The translations under genes were made by a program, and so were the position numbers. A stretch of DNA of 63,027 nt from an uncultured Gammaproteobacteria bacterium (GTDB lineage: Bacteria; Pseudomonadota; Gammaproteobacteria; Arenicellales; JAANXG01), in the NCBI GenBank assembly GCA_947259395.1, contig CAMYMN010000025.1, positions 1 to 63,027 on the forward strand, in the 5' to 3' direction. Positions 12,339-21,858 of the stretch are shown in pieces. A model generated the notes under the pieces. The model had not been told where the DNA came from, did not search any database, and saw only the letters and a list, made by a program, of their open reading frames with translations. The first letter of the stretch is position 1. Every line of letters starts with the position of its first letter.

Positions 12339-13091
12339 GTGCGGATCCTACTGAGTAACGACGACGGTTATATGGCGCCAGGGCTTAGGCAACTTGCTGA
12401 AACGCTGGAGCGACGGGCGGAAATAATTGTGGTTGCCCCCGAACGTGATCAAAGTGGCTCCAGCAATTCACTGACTTTACGTCGTCCGCTGCGTGTCCGT
12501 AACGCCGACAACGGTTTTTTCTATGTCGATGGCACGCCCACCGACTGCGTTCATCTGGCGGTCACCGGGCTGATGCAGCACGAGCCGGATATGGTGATAT
12601 CAGGTATCAATAGTGGCGCCAACCTCGGGGACGATCTGTTGTATTCCGGCACTGTGGCGGCGGCCATGGAGGGCCGATTCTTGGGCTTTCCGGCGTTGGC
12701 GGTGTCATTGGCGGGGGGGCGATTACAACATTTTCAAACGGCGGCGGAGGTCGTCGTCAGGATCCTGGAAATGTTGGAATGCAATCCTCTGGCGCGTGAC
12801 ACGATATTGAACATCAATGTCCCGAATCTGCCGATTGAAAAAGTGAACGGATATCGTGCCACGCGGTTGGGAAACCGACACAAATCCGAGCCGGTCATCG
12901 AGACGCGGGATCCCCAGGGCCGGACTATCTATTGGGTGGGACCGCCGGGGGAAGAACAAGATTGCGGTCCGGGTACGGATTTTGATGCGGTGCGGAACGG
13001 TTTTGTCTCTGTGACACCGCTAACGGTTGATCTGACCAGGTACGACACCTTGGGCGATATTGGGCATTGGGTAAAGGAACTGACTCCATGA
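12339..13091 (+). CDS. surE: 5'/3'-nucleotidase SurE
   Basis: A 250-residue metal-dependent nucleoside monophosphate and polyphosphate phosphatase linked to stationary-phase survival. The metal-binding motif [15 protein letters not shown] places two Asp near residues 8-9. [11 protein letters not shown] and [25 protein letters not shown] complete the active site. It begins with GTG at 12339, seven bases after AAGGAG. It leads the surE-pcm-yqaA-nlpD-rpoS run and overlaps pcm by four bases. Confidence 0.95.
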   Translation: MRILLSNDDGYMAPGLRQLAETLERRAEIIVVAPERDQSGSSNSLTLRRPLRVRNADNGFFYVDGTPTDCVHLAVTGLMQHEPDMVISGINSGANLGDDLLYSGTVAAAMEGRFLGFPALAVSLAGGRLQHFQTAAEVVVRILEMLECNPLARDTILNINVPNLPIEKVNGYRATRLGNRHKSEPVIETRDPQGRTIYWVGPPGEEQDCGPGTDFDAVRNGFVSVTPLTVDLTRYDTLGDIGHWVKELTP

Positions 13092-13750
13092 GCACGCAGC
13101 GCCGTCACGGAATAGGTATGACCTCGGCGCGTACTCGAGAACGTTTATTGAGCCGTCTGCGTGGCGGTGGTATCGACGATTGCCAGGTGTTGGAAGCGAT
13201 TCGAGAAGTTCCGCGACACATGTTTGTTGACGAGGCGCTTGCAAGCAGGGCTTATGAAGATATTGCGCTTCCCATCGGCCACGGTCAAACGATTTCACAA
13301 CCGTATATCGTGGCGTTGATGACTCAGGCACTCAACACCGGTAAGCGTTTGCATCGGGTTCTAGAGATCGGTACCGGATGTGGTTACCAAACCGCGGTAC
13401 TGGCCAATATGGTTGATGAAGTTTACACCGTAGAGAGAATCGCGACGCTATTCCGACAGACGCGCAACCGGTTGTTCGACTTGAAATACCGCAACATTAA
13501 ATTCCTGCACGGTGACGGATTGAAGGGTTGGCCGGAGCACGCCCCCTACGATGGAATTCTGGCCACCGCAGCGCCAGCGGCAGTGCCGCAGGCATTATTG
13601 GACCAAATTGCGGTGGGCGGGCGAATCGTTATACCGATTGGCGAACCCGCTCTGCAAAAACTCATGTTGATAGAGAAAACATTAGGTGGCTTCGAGCAAC
13701 GAGAAATCGAATCGGTCAACTTTGTCCCCCTGGTATCAGGCAAGGATTAA
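13088..13750 (+). CDS. pcm: Protein-L-isoaspartate O-methyltransferase
   Basis: A 220-residue SAM enzyme that starts repair of damaged Asp/Asn residues in ageing proteins. It shows [31 protein letters not shown] (substrate loop), motif [17 protein letters not shown] (about 97-112) and [10 protein letters not shown] chose ATG 13088 because it overlaps the surE stop (ATGA) and has AAAGGA upstream; a TTG at 13067 in the same frame is less likely. Coupling to surE is typical. Confidence 0.95.
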   Translation: MSTQRRHGIGMTSARTRERLLSRLRGGGIDDCQVLEAIREVPRHMFVDEALASRAYEDIALPIGHGQTISQPYIVALMTQALNTGKRLHRVLEIGTGCGYQTAVLANMVDEVYTVERIATLFRQTRNRLFDLKYRNIKFLHGDGLKGWPEHAPYDGILATAAPAAVPQALLDQIAVGGRIVIPIGEPALQKLMLIEKTLGGFEQREIESVNFVPLVSGKD

Positions 13751-14338
13751 ATGCGTATCTTTTCTTGGACCTACAAGAAAGCATTGGAGTGGGCGGCGCA
13801 TGACCATGCGCCGCGGTATTTGGCCCTGTTGAGCTTCTCGGAATCGTCGTTTTTCCCCGTGCCCCCCGACGTCATGTTGGCGCCGATGGTATTGGCACAG
13901 CGCCAACGAGCGTGGTATTTCGCTGCTTTGACGACGATCACCTCGGTGCTAGGTGGACTGCTTGGATATGCGATCGGTCTATTTCTGTTCGATGAGGTGG
14001 GGCAGCCATTGATAGCCATGTACCACGCACAAGACAATTTCGTACGAATTCAAGATTGGTTTAGTGACTATGGTATATGGGTGGTATTTTTGGCTGGTTT
14101 TACTCCAATTCCTTATAAATTGTTTACAGTCACTTCCGGTGTGCTGGCGCTCGCGGTGCTACCCTTTGTTGTCGCGTCCTTGGTGGGGCGGGGTGCCCGG
14201 TTCTTTCTAGTTGCGGCCCTGCTTTACTGGGGTGGAGAGAGATTTTCGCAATTCTTACATCAACGAGTGGATCAGATCGGATGGGCGGTCCTCGGCCTCG
14301 TAGTGGTGGCGCTGGCAATTGCCCGCTATCTAAATTGA
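13751..14338 (+). CDS. yqaA: YqaA-family inner-membrane protein (DedA/SNARE-associated)
   Basis: A 195-residue membrane protein of the VTT/DedA group, a family linked to lipid carrier transport and membrane homeostasis; the substrate of this branch is not known. Visible features are FSESSFFPVPPDVMLAPMVL, the glycine-rich membrane stretch TSVLGGLLGYAIGLFLF, and the conserved GFTPIPYKLFTVTSG with the paired-Pro re-entrant motif. Four to five hydrophobic segments. Its ATG directly follows the pcm stop, and its TGA overlaps the nlpD start. Confidence 0.88.
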   Translation: MRIFSWTYKKALEWAAHDHAPRYLALLSFSESSFFPVPPDVMLAPMVLAQRQRAWYFAALTTITSVLGGLLGYAIGLFLFDEVGQPLIAMYHAQDNFVRIQDWFSDYGIWVVFLAGFTPIPYKLFTVTSGVLALAVLPFVVASLVGRGARFFLVAALLYWGGERFSQFLHQRVDQIGWAVLGLVVVALAIARYLN

Positions 14339-15051
14339 CATACCGGATCGTCGCGCTGGCTTGTGTTGCCGTATTGGCCGGGTGCGCCGGAACGCGTCCG
14401 GTTCCGGTTAAGGATCATTCACAGGGCGTATTGCAACCGACGCATCGCGTAGTGCGTTCAGGTGACACGCTCTACAGCATCGCCTGGGACGTGGGTTTAG
14501 ATTTTCAAACCTTGGCGCGTTGGAACCGCATTGACCCACCCTACGTGATCAAGCCCGGGCAACGGTTGCGCATCATACCGCCGGCGCCAGCGTCTCATGT
14601 GCCCGATCGCCCGCGGTATCGGGCACCGAAGACTGCGACGCCAAAATCGCGACCACCGCCTGCGCGGCGTCCGCGAACCACGACGCGTGGTTGGACATGG
14701 CCCACGGAGGGACGGGTTATCGCCGGTTTTTCCCCGCGCGCCGGCCGGAAAGGCATTGATATATCTGGGAAATACGGCCAAACAATACGTTCGGCAGCAG
14801 CGGGTAAGGTGGTGTACGCCGGGGCTGGACTTCGGGGCTATGGACAGCTTATTATAGTAAAACATGATGAAACGTTTCTAAGTGCCTACGCACACAACAG
14901 AAAACTCCTGGTGAAAGAAGGCAACCAGGTGACGAGGGGTGAAAAAATTGCCGAGATGGGCCGTTCCGGCAGCAACCGGGTAAAGCTCCATTTTGAGATT
15001 CGCCGACGTGGGTCACCGGTTGACCCGACGCGCTATCTCCCTCGGCGTTAA
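14335..15051 (+). CDS. nlpD: NlpD-type lipoprotein, LysM plus degenerate LytM
   Basis: A 238-residue outer-membrane lipoprotein. The signal peptide ends in lipobox LAGC at about residue 19. LysM follows at about 40-85 ([44 protein letters not shown]), then a Pro/Arg-rich linker. A LytM/M23 domain comes last, in which RKGIDISG and VKLHFEI lack the Zn-binding His set. As with E. coli NlpD it should activate an amidase during septum splitting rather than cut peptidoglycan. The start TTG overlaps the yqaA stop (TTGA); longer frames start inside yqaA. In relatives a main rpoS promoter lies inside nlpD. Confidence 0.92.
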   Translation: MTYRIVALACVAVLAGCAGTRPVPVKDHSQGVLQPTHRVVRSGDTLYSIAWDVGLDFQTLARWNRIDPPYVIKPGQRLRIIPPAPASHVPDRPRYRAPKTATPKSRPPPARRPRTTTRGWTWPTEGRVIAGFSPRAGRKGIDISGKYGQTIRSAAAGKVVYAGAGLRGYGQLIIVKHDETFLSAYAHNRKLLVKEGNQVTRGEKIAEMGRSGSNRVKLHFEIRRRGSPVDPTRYLPRR

Positions 15052-15083
15052 CTAGGCAACTACAAGATTCAGGGGGTGCCGTC

Positions 15084-16046
15084 GTGTCTAGATCTAGACA
15101 ACCAACAGACCGCAAGGTTGACAAAGCAACTGCGGCAAAGGTGCCGCTGGGCGCAGCAGCTTCAAAGACAAAAGCCGGCAACAAACCCACGGTAGGTGGC
15201 CGGCGGTCGTCAGCGTCTTATGCCGATGCAACGCAAATATATCTGCGGGAAATTGGTTATTCCGCTTTGTTGACTGCTGAGGAAGAAGTGTATTTCGGGC
15301 GGTTGTGTCAAAAAGGCGATGAGGCCGCGCGCAAACGGATGATCGAAAGCAACCTGCGCTTGGTGGTGAAGATCGCCCGTAGATACATTAACCGGGGACT
15401 GACGTTTCTCGATCTGATCGAAGAGGGAAATCTGGGACTGATCAGGGCGGTCGAAAAATTCGATCCAGAACGTGGTTTTCGTTTCTCTACCTATGCTACC
15501 TGGTGGATTCGCCAGACCATAGAACGCGCGATCATGAATCAGACGCGTACCATTCGTTTGCCGGTGCATATACTCAAAGAAATCAACGTTTATCAGCGTG
15601 CGGCCAAGCAATTGACGCAGCAGCTGGATCATGAGCCTAGTGCCGAGGAAATCGCGCAGATGTTGGACGTGCCCGTGGGCAACGTCAAGCGCATGCTTTA
15701 TCTGGACGACAAGATCGCATCGATGGATGCACCGCTGGAGTCGGACCCGGACCGCACGTTGCTGGATGCAGTCCCCGATCAAAAATCGACAGATCCCGCC
15801 GACGTACTACAGAACGAAAAGGTATTGCAGCATATTGACGAGTGGCTTGGATCACTGAATGACAAGCAAAGAGAAGTGGTGGAGCGCCGCTTCGGCTTAC
15901 GCGGAAGAGATGTGGCCACTCTCGAGAGGGTGGGGTTGGATGTCGGTGTTACCCGCGAACGTGTTCGTCAGATTCAAGTTGAAGCGTTGGCCAAGCTTCG
16001 AACGTTACTGGAAACGCGCGGCTTTACTCTCGACAACCTGTGCTAG
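15084..16046 (+). CDS. rpoS: RNA polymerase sigma factor RpoS (sigma-38)
   Basis: A 320-residue stationary-phase and general stress sigma factor. The N-terminal 45 residues are basic and low complexity. Region 1.2 is [29 protein letters not shown]. Regions 2.1-2.4 cover [68 protein letters not shown]. Region 3 is [24 protein letters not shown]. Region 4 has the helix-turn-helix [22 protein letters not shown] start with AGGGGG upstream. Placement after nlpD supports RpoS over RpoD or RpoH. The TAG stop abuts repeat copy 2. Confidence 0.94.
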   Translation: MSRSRQPTDRKVDKATAAKVPLGAAASKTKAGNKPTVGGRRSSASYADATQIYLREIGYSALLTAEEEVYFGRLCQKGDEAARKRMIESNLRLVVKIARRYINRGLTFLDLIEEGNLGLIRAVEKFDPERGFRFSTYATWWIRQTIERAIMNQTRTIRLPVHILKEINVYQRAAKQLTQQLDHEPSAEEIAQMLDVPVGNVKRMLYLDDKIASMDAPLESDPDRTLLDAVPDQKSTDPADVLQNEKVLQHIDEWLGSLNDKQREVVERRFGLRGRDVATLERVGLDVGVTRERVRQIQVEALAKLRTLLETRGFTLDNLC

Positions 16047-16162
16047 CCTGCATATTGCATCAATACTGCGACTTCGCGCAGCACAAGGGATCCCGGATAA
16101 CGGCGCAGCGATTTGTGCTGTGCGTAGTCCCCCTGCTGCGCTTGTGCTGCGCATAGTCGCAG
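16047..16162. repeat. Dispersed repeat, copy 2, with nested inverted repeat
   Basis: It starts at the base after the rpoS stop with CCTGCATATTGCATCAA (16047-16063), which matches the end of copy 3 at 15 of 17 positions. Just inside lies an inverted repeat whose arms, 16066-16086 and 16142-16162, match at 19 of 21 positions (core GCGCAGCACAA). A third unit, TTGTGCTGTGCGTAGTC at 16113-16129, repeats the right arm directly at 15 of 17. A related GACTACGCGCAGCACGG lies inside copy 3. I could not find a matching right terminus, so this copy may be decayed or composite. Confidence 0.6.
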
Positions 16163-16642
16163 TGCGAGCACGAGCGCCGCGCCGGACGTTGTGGAAAACA
16201 GGGTGTGGATTCAACTCAGATCCGAATGGCACTAAGTCAACGGTTGACGTCACTTTGAACTGCGTGACAATTTCCGGGACACGCCGACAACGTATCGGCA
16301 CAACTCGGCACCAGCATCTGCGCCGCCGACGGTCTCGATTGCCTCGTTCATTTGAGACCGTTTTGCAGCGGCGTAGCGATTGGTTGAGCGAAGCGACGAG
16401 CCGCGTGTTGGAGACCGAGCCATCGACGGTATAACGCCGCCGCTGTTTACGGTCTGCCGCGGAGAGAATCGCAGCGCCTACGCCATGAAACGGCGACATT
16501 TTATCGCGGAACAAAATCCCGTGCGTAAGCACGGGGATGGACGCGATGCCCGCACGGTATCGTGCGGGCCACGGACGAGGCCGGGTGCGGCTTTGCCGAC
16601 AACCGGCCGAGTCCAGTGTAGCGTGGTACGAACAAAGACGGG
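16163..16642. other. Gene-free gap with three GC-rich hairpins
   Basis: The convergent gap between rpoS and the Mth938-domain gene holds no frame I believe codes. Its right half has three compact palindromes: CCCGTGC-GTAA-GCACGGG at 16518-16535 (7-bp stem, GNRA-type loop), GCCCGCACG-GTAT-CGTGCGGGC at 16548-16569 (9-bp stem), and GGCCGG/CCGGCC at 16579-16608 with an inner CGGC/GCCG stem. None has a T-tract. They could protect 3' ends, act as factor-dependent terminators, or belong to a small RNA. Confidence 0.6.
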
Positions 16643-17050
16643 CTAGTTGTTATCGGCGCCCGGGTCAGCGTCGTTGATAACCTCGAACACCAATGCGGCC
16701 GCGACTTTTCTTCCTTCGCTCGCTAAAATATTGAATGTGCGGCATGCGGCGGGAGTATCCATGACCTCGAGCCCCATTGCGTGCTGGATCAGCAGCGTGG
16801 TGACGTGCGGCGCCGGAAATTGTAACTGCTTGCCCGTTCCAAGTAATGCCACTTCCGGATTTAGATCCACCAACGGTAGAAAATCGTCCGCGGATAAGTC
16901 CTCAAACCGTCTCGGTTGCCAGTCGCTAATGATCGCCTGTGGCGTGATAATCATGCTCGAGGTGTAGACTTGGTTGTTGATGACGATGCGTTTCGCGGTT
17001 ACTGATTGCACGAGATTCAGGTCGTCGCGACGGGTGAGGTGTAGTTTCAT
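16643..17050 (-). CDS. Mth938-like domain protein
   Basis: About 135 residues from ATG 17050; a TTG at 17101 would add 17. The compact Mth938/AAMDC (DUF498) fold is indicated by RIVINNQVYTSSMIITPQAIISDWQP, PEVALLGTGKQLQFP, and the C-terminal GLEVMDTPAACRTFNILASEGRKVAAALVF. This small soluble family is widespread in proteobacteria. Its biochemical role is not established; a subset is encoded near respiratory complex I assembly genes in other organisms. It is divergent from alaC. Confidence 0.8.
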   Translation of the reverse strand: MKLHLTRRDDLNLVQSVTAKRIVINNQVYTSSMIITPQAIISDWQPRRFEDLSADDFLPLVDLNPEVALLGTGKQLQFPAPHVTTLLIQHAMGLEVMDTPAACRTFNILASEGRKVAAALVFEVINDADPGADNN

Positions 17051-17176
17051 TCGAGCATGCGGTGGTTGGCTGGGCGTTATTTTACCCTGCGGGTCAAACA
17101 ACCCCGCGGTCCGTCGCTTACCAGCGGGCGATAACTAGACTAAAATAGCTATAATTCAATAGGTTGAAGAAGAAAG

Positions 17177-18409
17177 TTGACGGAAAATAAGAAAGTCATG
17201 TCGGCGGATGCACTGAGTCAGTTCCCGCGTATAAAGCGGCTCCCGCCTTATGTGTTCAACATTGTTAATGAATTGAAGGCCGCCGCGCGTCGACGCGGCG
17301 AAGATATCATTGATTTCGGCATGGGAAATCCCGATCAACGGCCACCGCAACCTATTATCGACAAACTATGCGAGGCCGCTCAGCGCAATAATACTCATCG
17401 CTACTCGCTGTCCAAGGGTATCCCGCGTCTGCGCACCGCAATTTGTGACTGGTATGGGCGGCGGTTCGATGTTGAGCTCGACACCCATACCGAAGCCATT
17501 GTCACCATCGGTTCCAAAGAGGGGCTCGCGCACCTCGCATTGGCGACGGTCGAACCGGGTGATGCGGTGCTGGTGCCGAACCCGTCGTATCCGATCCATC
17601 CATGGGGATTCATTATCGCTGGCGCCGATATACGCCATGTGCCGCTGACGGAAGAGGTGGATTTCTTCGCCGAACTCGAAGCCGCTATTCGTAATTCCTG
17701 GCCCACTCCAAAGATGCTGGTATTGAGTTTTCCAAGCAACCCAACGACCCAGTGTGTGGAACTCGATTTTTTTAAAAAAGTGGTCGCGATCGCAAAGGAA
17801 CACAATATTTGGGTAGTCCATGATCTCGCTTATGCCGACATTGTCTATGACGGCTATCGGGCGCCATCGATCTTGCAGGTTCCCGGCGCCAAGGACGTAG
17901 CAGTCGAGTCATTCAGTCTTTCCAAGAGCTATAACATGCCTGGATGGCGGGTGGGGTTCATGGTCGGCAACGAAATACTCATCAGCGCGTTGGCGCGTAT
18001 CAAATCATATCTGGACTATGGGCTGTTTACCCCGATTCAAGTGGCCTCGATTCTAGCTCTAGACGGGCCCGAGGAATGGGTTGAAACGGTGCGCTGCACG
18101 TATCAACGGCGCAGGGACGTATTGATCGATGGTCTCAATCAGGCCGGTTGGCCGATTACCAAGCCCAAGGCGACCATGTTCGTGTGGGCACGGATTCCAC
18201 CGCCGTTTGCCAATATGGGTTCACTGGAGTTCAGCAAACACTTATTGGAACACGCCAAAGTAGCGGTTTCACCGGGCATCGGTTTCGGTGAATACGGGGA
18301 TGGATATGTGCGCTTCAGCTTAATCGAAAATGAACACCGTATTCGTCAAGCAGTGCGTTCGATTCGGCAGCTGTTGCGCCGTGCCCAGCAGGAGATCGCG
18401 AATGCTTGA
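17177..18409 (+). CDS. alaC: Alanine-synthesising aminotransferase AlaC
   Basis: A 410-residue PLP enzyme making alanine from pyruvate and glutamate. It carries [59 protein letters not shown] and the PLP lysine in [17 protein letters not shown]. The closest E. coli relative by eye is AlaC. TTG 17177 follows a purine-rich GAAGAAGAAAG; ATG 17198 in the same frame is the alternative. Its stop overlaps the hom start, and placement before hom-thrC is common in Gammaproteobacteria. Confidence 0.92.
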   Translation: MTENKKVMSADALSQFPRIKRLPPYVFNIVNELKAAARRRGEDIIDFGMGNPDQRPPQPIIDKLCEAAQRNNTHRYSLSKGIPRLRTAICDWYGRRFDVELDTHTEAIVTIGSKEGLAHLALATVEPGDAVLVPNPSYPIHPWGFIIAGADIRHVPLTEEVDFFAELEAAIRNSWPTPKMLVLSFPSNPTTQCVELDFFKKVVAIAKEHNIWVVHDLAYADIVYDGYRAPSILQVPGAKDVAVESFSLSKSYNMPGWRVGFMVGNEILISALARIKSYLDYGLFTPIQVASILALDGPEEWVETVRCTYQRRRDVLIDGLNQAGWPITKPKATMFVWARIPPPFANMGSLEFSKHLLEHAKVAVSPGIGFGEYGDGYVRFSLIENEHRIRQAVRSIRQLLRRAQQEIANA

Positions 18410-19730
18410 TTCACCGATGAAACCCGTCAGCATTGGGTTACTGGGGCTCGGCACCGTGGGATGCGGCACCGTCAACGTCTTGGTGCGCAACGCCAATGAG
18501 ATCACGCGCCGGGCTGGGCGCGCTATTGAGATAGGGATGGCCGCAACGCGAGATCCCGCACGTGACCGCGGCTGCGATACTTCAGGGTTCGAACTGGTAC
18601 AAGATCCTTTGGAGGTTGTCGAGAGTCCGCAAGTGGAGGTGGTCGTGGAGCTGATTGGCGGCGAACAAAACGCCAAGGACTTGATGCTTCGGGCGATCAA
18701 CAATCGTAAGCACGTAGTGACTGCCAACAAGGCATTAATCGCCGTGCATGGAAACGAAATATTCGAAGCCGCACAGATGAAAAAGGTGATGGTGGCTTTC
18801 GAGGCCGCGGTCGGTGGCGGTATATCGATCATCAAGACGATACGCGAGGGTTTAGCGGGAAACAGGATTGAACAGATTGCCGGGATTATTAATGGTACCG
18901 CGAACTTCGTGTTAACCGGCATGCGGGACCAAGACCGCGACTTTGCAGCTGTACTCGCGGACGCGCAGCGGTTGGGCTATGCGGAGGCCGACCCGAGCTT
19001 CGATATAAAGGGTATCGACGCCGCGCACAAACTGACAATACTTGCGGCGATCGCATTCGGTATTCCCCTCCAATATGACAAGGTCTACACCGAAGGTATC
19101 GGTCAGTTGACCCGGGACGATATCAAGCATGCCGGCGAACTCGGTTACCAAATCAAACATCTCGGTATCGCCAGGCGAAATCGAGACGGCATCGAAATGC
19201 GGGTTCATCCGACCCTGATTCCTCAGCGGCGGCTGATCGCTAATGTGGATGGGGTAATGAACGCGATATTGGTGTGCGGTGATGCGGTCGGACCCACGAT
19301 ACACTATGGCGCCGGTGCCGGTGCGGATCCAACGGCCTCCGCGGTGGTGGCAGATATCGTTGACGTGGTACGCGCATTGACCACTGATCCCGAGAACCGA
19401 GTGCCCCATTTGGCGTTTCAGCCCGGCACGCTGGCCAGCGTCGATATCGTCGCGCCCGATGAGTTCGAAACCGCCTATTTTCTGAGTCTGACCGCGGTAG
19501 ATCGCCCAGGTGTACTGGCAGATGTGACGCGGATTCTTGGAGATCTGAAGATCAGTATTGAAGCGATTCTGCAAAAGGAACCGCCGGGAAACGATGATAC
19601 CGTCCCGGTAATCATCCTCACTCAGCGAACGAGAGAACGGTATATGAACCAGGCGGTGTCGAAGATCGAGGCACTGGCGGCCATTACCCAGCGGGTGAAA
19701 CGCATTCGCGTGGAGCACTTCAATGACTAG
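18402..19730 (+). CDS. hom: Homoserine dehydrogenase, monofunctional with ACT domain
   Basis: 442 residues; reduces aspartate semialdehyde to homoserine. The NAD(P)-binding motif [16 protein letters not shown] is near the N-terminus. The catalytic and dimer region includes [14 protein letters not shown] and [22 protein letters not shown]-terminal ACT domain (about 355-430, [23 protein letters not shown]) probably gives feedback inhibition by threonine. ATG 18402 overlaps the end of alaC; ATG 18417 is an alternative. No aspartokinase is fused. Overlaps thrC by eight bases. Confidence 0.95.
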   Translation: MLDSPMKPVSIGLLGLGTVGCGTVNVLVRNANEITRRAGRAIEIGMAATRDPARDRGCDTSGFELVQDPLEVVESPQVEVVVELIGGEQNAKDLMLRAINNRKHVVTANKALIAVHGNEIFEAAQMKKVMVAFEAAVGGGISIIKTIREGLAGNRIEQIAGIINGTANFVLTGMRDQDRDFAAVLADAQRLGYAEADPSFDIKGIDAAHKLTILAAIAFGIPLQYDKVYTEGIGQLTRDDIKHAGELGYQIKHLGIARRNRDGIEMRVHPTLIPQRRLIANVDGVMNAILVCGDAVGPTIHYGAGAGADPTASAVVADIVDVVRALTTDPENRVPHLAFQPGTLASVDIVAPDEFETAYFLSLTAVDRPGVLADVTRILGDLKISIEAILQKEPPGNDDTVPVIILTQRTRERYMNQAVSKIEALAAITQRVKRIRVEHFND

Positions 19731-20883
19731 CGTCGTACCCGGGGGCCGATTCGAGGCTCGCTACACCGGTTTGATTGATCGTTACCGCGACCGATTACCG
19801 CTGCAACGCGATACCTCCGCGATCAGCCTGGGGGAGGGCGATACCCCGCTGATCAAAATTTCAAATATCCCGGTGGTTCGCGACCGGGAGGTCCTGCTGT
19901 ATACGAAGTATGAAGGACTCAACCCCACCGCGTCGTTCAAAGACAGGGGCATGACAGTCGCGGTGACCAAGGCTGTTGAGGACGGCAGCCGTGCGGTGAT
20001 CTGCGCATCAACCGGAAACACTTCCGCTTCAGCTGCTGCGTATGCAGCGCGGGCGAACATGACCGCGTTCGTATTGATTCCTGAAGGCAAAATTGCCCTC
20101 GGCAAACTGGCGCAAGCGATGATGCATGGCGCCTTAGTGATACAGATCAAGGGAAACTTCGACGTCGGAATGGAGTTGGTCAAGAAAATCGCTGACCAGG
20201 CGCCAGTTACGTTGGTCAACTCCGTCAATCCCTATCGTCTACAGGGGCAAAAAACCGCGGCATTCGAAATTATTGAACAACTCGGCGGGGTACCGGATTT
20301 TCACTGCCTACCGGTCGGTAATGCAGGAAACATTACCGCCCATTGGATCGGGTACTGCGAATATTCGTCAACGCCGGGCGATCGCACCACAGCGGCGTGT
20401 GCGTTTTGCAGTGGTGACTGCGACATGTTGACGCATCAAGTCGTTAGCGCTCGGCCGAAGATGGTAGGCTATCAGGCGACCGGTGCAGCGCCGTTCTTGA
20501 GAGGCGAATTGCTCGATAACCCCGAAACCGTCGCAACCGCCATCCGCATCGGCCGACCACAATCTTGGGATCAAGCGTGGAGCGCGAGTCGCGAATCCCA
20601 CGGATGGTTCGATGAATTAACCGATGAAGAAATACTTGCGGCGCAGAAGCTGCTTGCGGAAAGCGAGGGTATATTTTGTGAACCTGCATCGGCGATCTCG
20701 GTAGCCGGAGCAATACGGGACATTGACCGAGGTAAAATCCCGCCAGGTAGCCGGGTGGTATGCACCCTCACCGGACACGGACTGAAAGATCCTGATACCG
20801 CAATTAGACAGAGTACGGCACCACGCACAGTGGAGGCGGATATGGATGCAGTCAAACGAGTTATCTTGGAAAACTTGAAATAA
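19723..20883 (+). CDS. thrC: Threonine synthase with Cys-rich insert
   Basis: A 386-residue PLP enzyme converting phosphohomoserine to threonine. PLP lysine K73 lies in TASFKDRGM; ASTGNTSAS (95-103) and the glycine loop PVGNAGNI (197-204) bind the cofactor. Compared with compact homologs near 350-360 residues, about 20 extra residues lie at 214-243 and contain C226-x2-C229-x3-C233, with C212 nearby. I recall similar Cys-containing inserts in some proteobacterial ThrC proteins, so this may be a subfamily trait. Coupled to hom by overlap. Confidence 0.94.
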   Translation: MTSVVPGGRFEARYTGLIDRYRDRLPLQRDTSAISLGEGDTPLIKISNIPVVRDREVLLYTKYEGLNPTASFKDRGMTVAVTKAVEDGSRAVICASTGNTSASAAAYAARANMTAFVLIPEGKIALGKLAQAMMHGALVIQIKGNFDVGMELVKKIADQAPVTLVNSVNPYRLQGQKTAAFEIIEQLGGVPDFHCLPVGNAGNITAHWIGYCEYSSTPGDRTTAACAFCSGDCDMLTHQVVSARPKMVGYQATGAAPFLRGELLDNPETVATAIRIGRPQSWDQAWSASRESHGWFDELTDEEILAAQKLLAESEGIFCEPASAISVAGAIRDIDRGKIPPGSRVVCTLTGHGLKDPDTAIRQSTAPRTVEADMDAVKRVILENLK

Positions 20884-20886
20884 CAG

Positions 20887-21858
20887 GTGGTGGCGTATGA
20901 GCGGGTCGACCAGATCGTGATACACAGGACCGCGACAATCTATCTTGCCGGTCACCAGGGTATGGTCGGTTCCGCCATCGAGCGTCGGCTGCGCGGCGCG
21001 GGGTACGAGAATATCTTGACACGATCAAGACCGGAGTTGGACCTCGTTCGCCAGCGGGATGTGGAAGCTTGGTTTTCCCAGAACAGCATTGATATCGTCA
21101 TTTTGGCAGCAGCCAAGGTCGGGGGTATCTACGCCAATAATACCTATCGGGCTGAATTCATCTATCAGAACCTGATAATTCAAGCAAACGTCATTCACAA
21201 CGCATACCGGCACGGGGTGAAACGTCTTTTATTCCTCGGCAGCTCCTGCATCTATCCACGTGATTGCCCACAGCCGATGCGCGAGGAATTTCTGTTGACG
21301 GGTGCATTGGAGAAAACCAACGAGCCCTATGCGGTGGCTAAAATCGCAGGTTTGAAGATGTGTGAGGCGTATAACGATCAGTACGGTACACGATACCTCT
21401 CATTGATGCCTACTAACCTTTATGGCGCCAACGACAATTTCGACCCAAATACGTCGCATGTCTTACCGGCGGTGATACGCAAGATCCATGAGGCTAAAAT
21501 TGGTGGGCAAAAGACCGTGTCCTTATGGGGTACCGGGCGTCCACTGCGCGAGTTTCTGCATGTCAATGATTTGGCCGACGCGTGCTTGTTCGTCATGGAG
21601 CACGAACCCACTCAAATGCTCCTCAACGTGGGTTCTGGCGAAGAAATTCGTATTCAAGAACTCGGCAACCTTGTCGCCGATACTCTAAACTATCAGGGAT
21701 CGGTGGTTTTCGATCCGTCGAAGCCCGATGGAACGCCGCGAAAATTGCTTGATTCGGGGCAAATCTTTGCAATGGGTTGGCGGCCGAAAATTTCTCTGCG
21801 CGAGGGTGTCAAACAAACGTACAATTGGTATCTAAATCACAGTAACGAGGCGGCATGA
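20887..21858 (+). CDS. fcl: GDP-L-fucose synthase (epimerase-reductase)
   Basis: A 323-residue extended short-chain dehydrogenase that converts GDP-4-keto-6-deoxymannose to GDP-L-fucose. The NADP-binding motif is IYLAGHQGMVGSAIERRL (about 18-35). Catalytic SSCIYP (Ser/Cys) and Y-x3-K in NEPYAVAKIAG follow; NLYGANDNFDPNTSHVLPAVIRK and GTGRPLREFLHVNDLA are family signatures. No gmd, manno-sugar or glycosyltransferase gene adjoins it, so its precursor must be made elsewhere. GTG start three bases after thrC; overlaps the gspD ATG by four bases. Confidence 0.92.
   Translation: MVAYERVDQIVIHRTATIYLAGHQGMVGSAIERRLRGAGYENILTRSRPELDLVRQRDVEAWFSQNSIDIVILAAAKVGGIYANNTYRAEFIYQNLIIQANVIHNAYRHGVKRLLFLGSSCIYPRDCPQPMREEFLLTGALEKTNEPYAVAKIAGLKMCEAYNDQYGTRYLSLMPTNLYGANDNFDPNTSHVLPAVIRKIHEAKIGGQKTVSLWGTGRPLREFLHVNDLADACLFVMEHEPTQMLLNVGSGEEIRIQELGNLVADTLNYQGSVVFDPSKPDGTPRKLLDSGQIFAMGWRPKISLREGVKQTYNWYLNHSNEAA

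Noticed and set aside
13067-13087. Upstream TTG start for pcm
   Set aside because: It would overlap surE by 25 bases; ATG 13088 has AAAGGA upstream and the standard ATGA coupling.
16050-16640. Open frames on both strands in the rpoS downstream gap
   Set aside because: They are Arg-, Cys- and Thr-rich, cross the palindromes, and show no domain or ribosome site.
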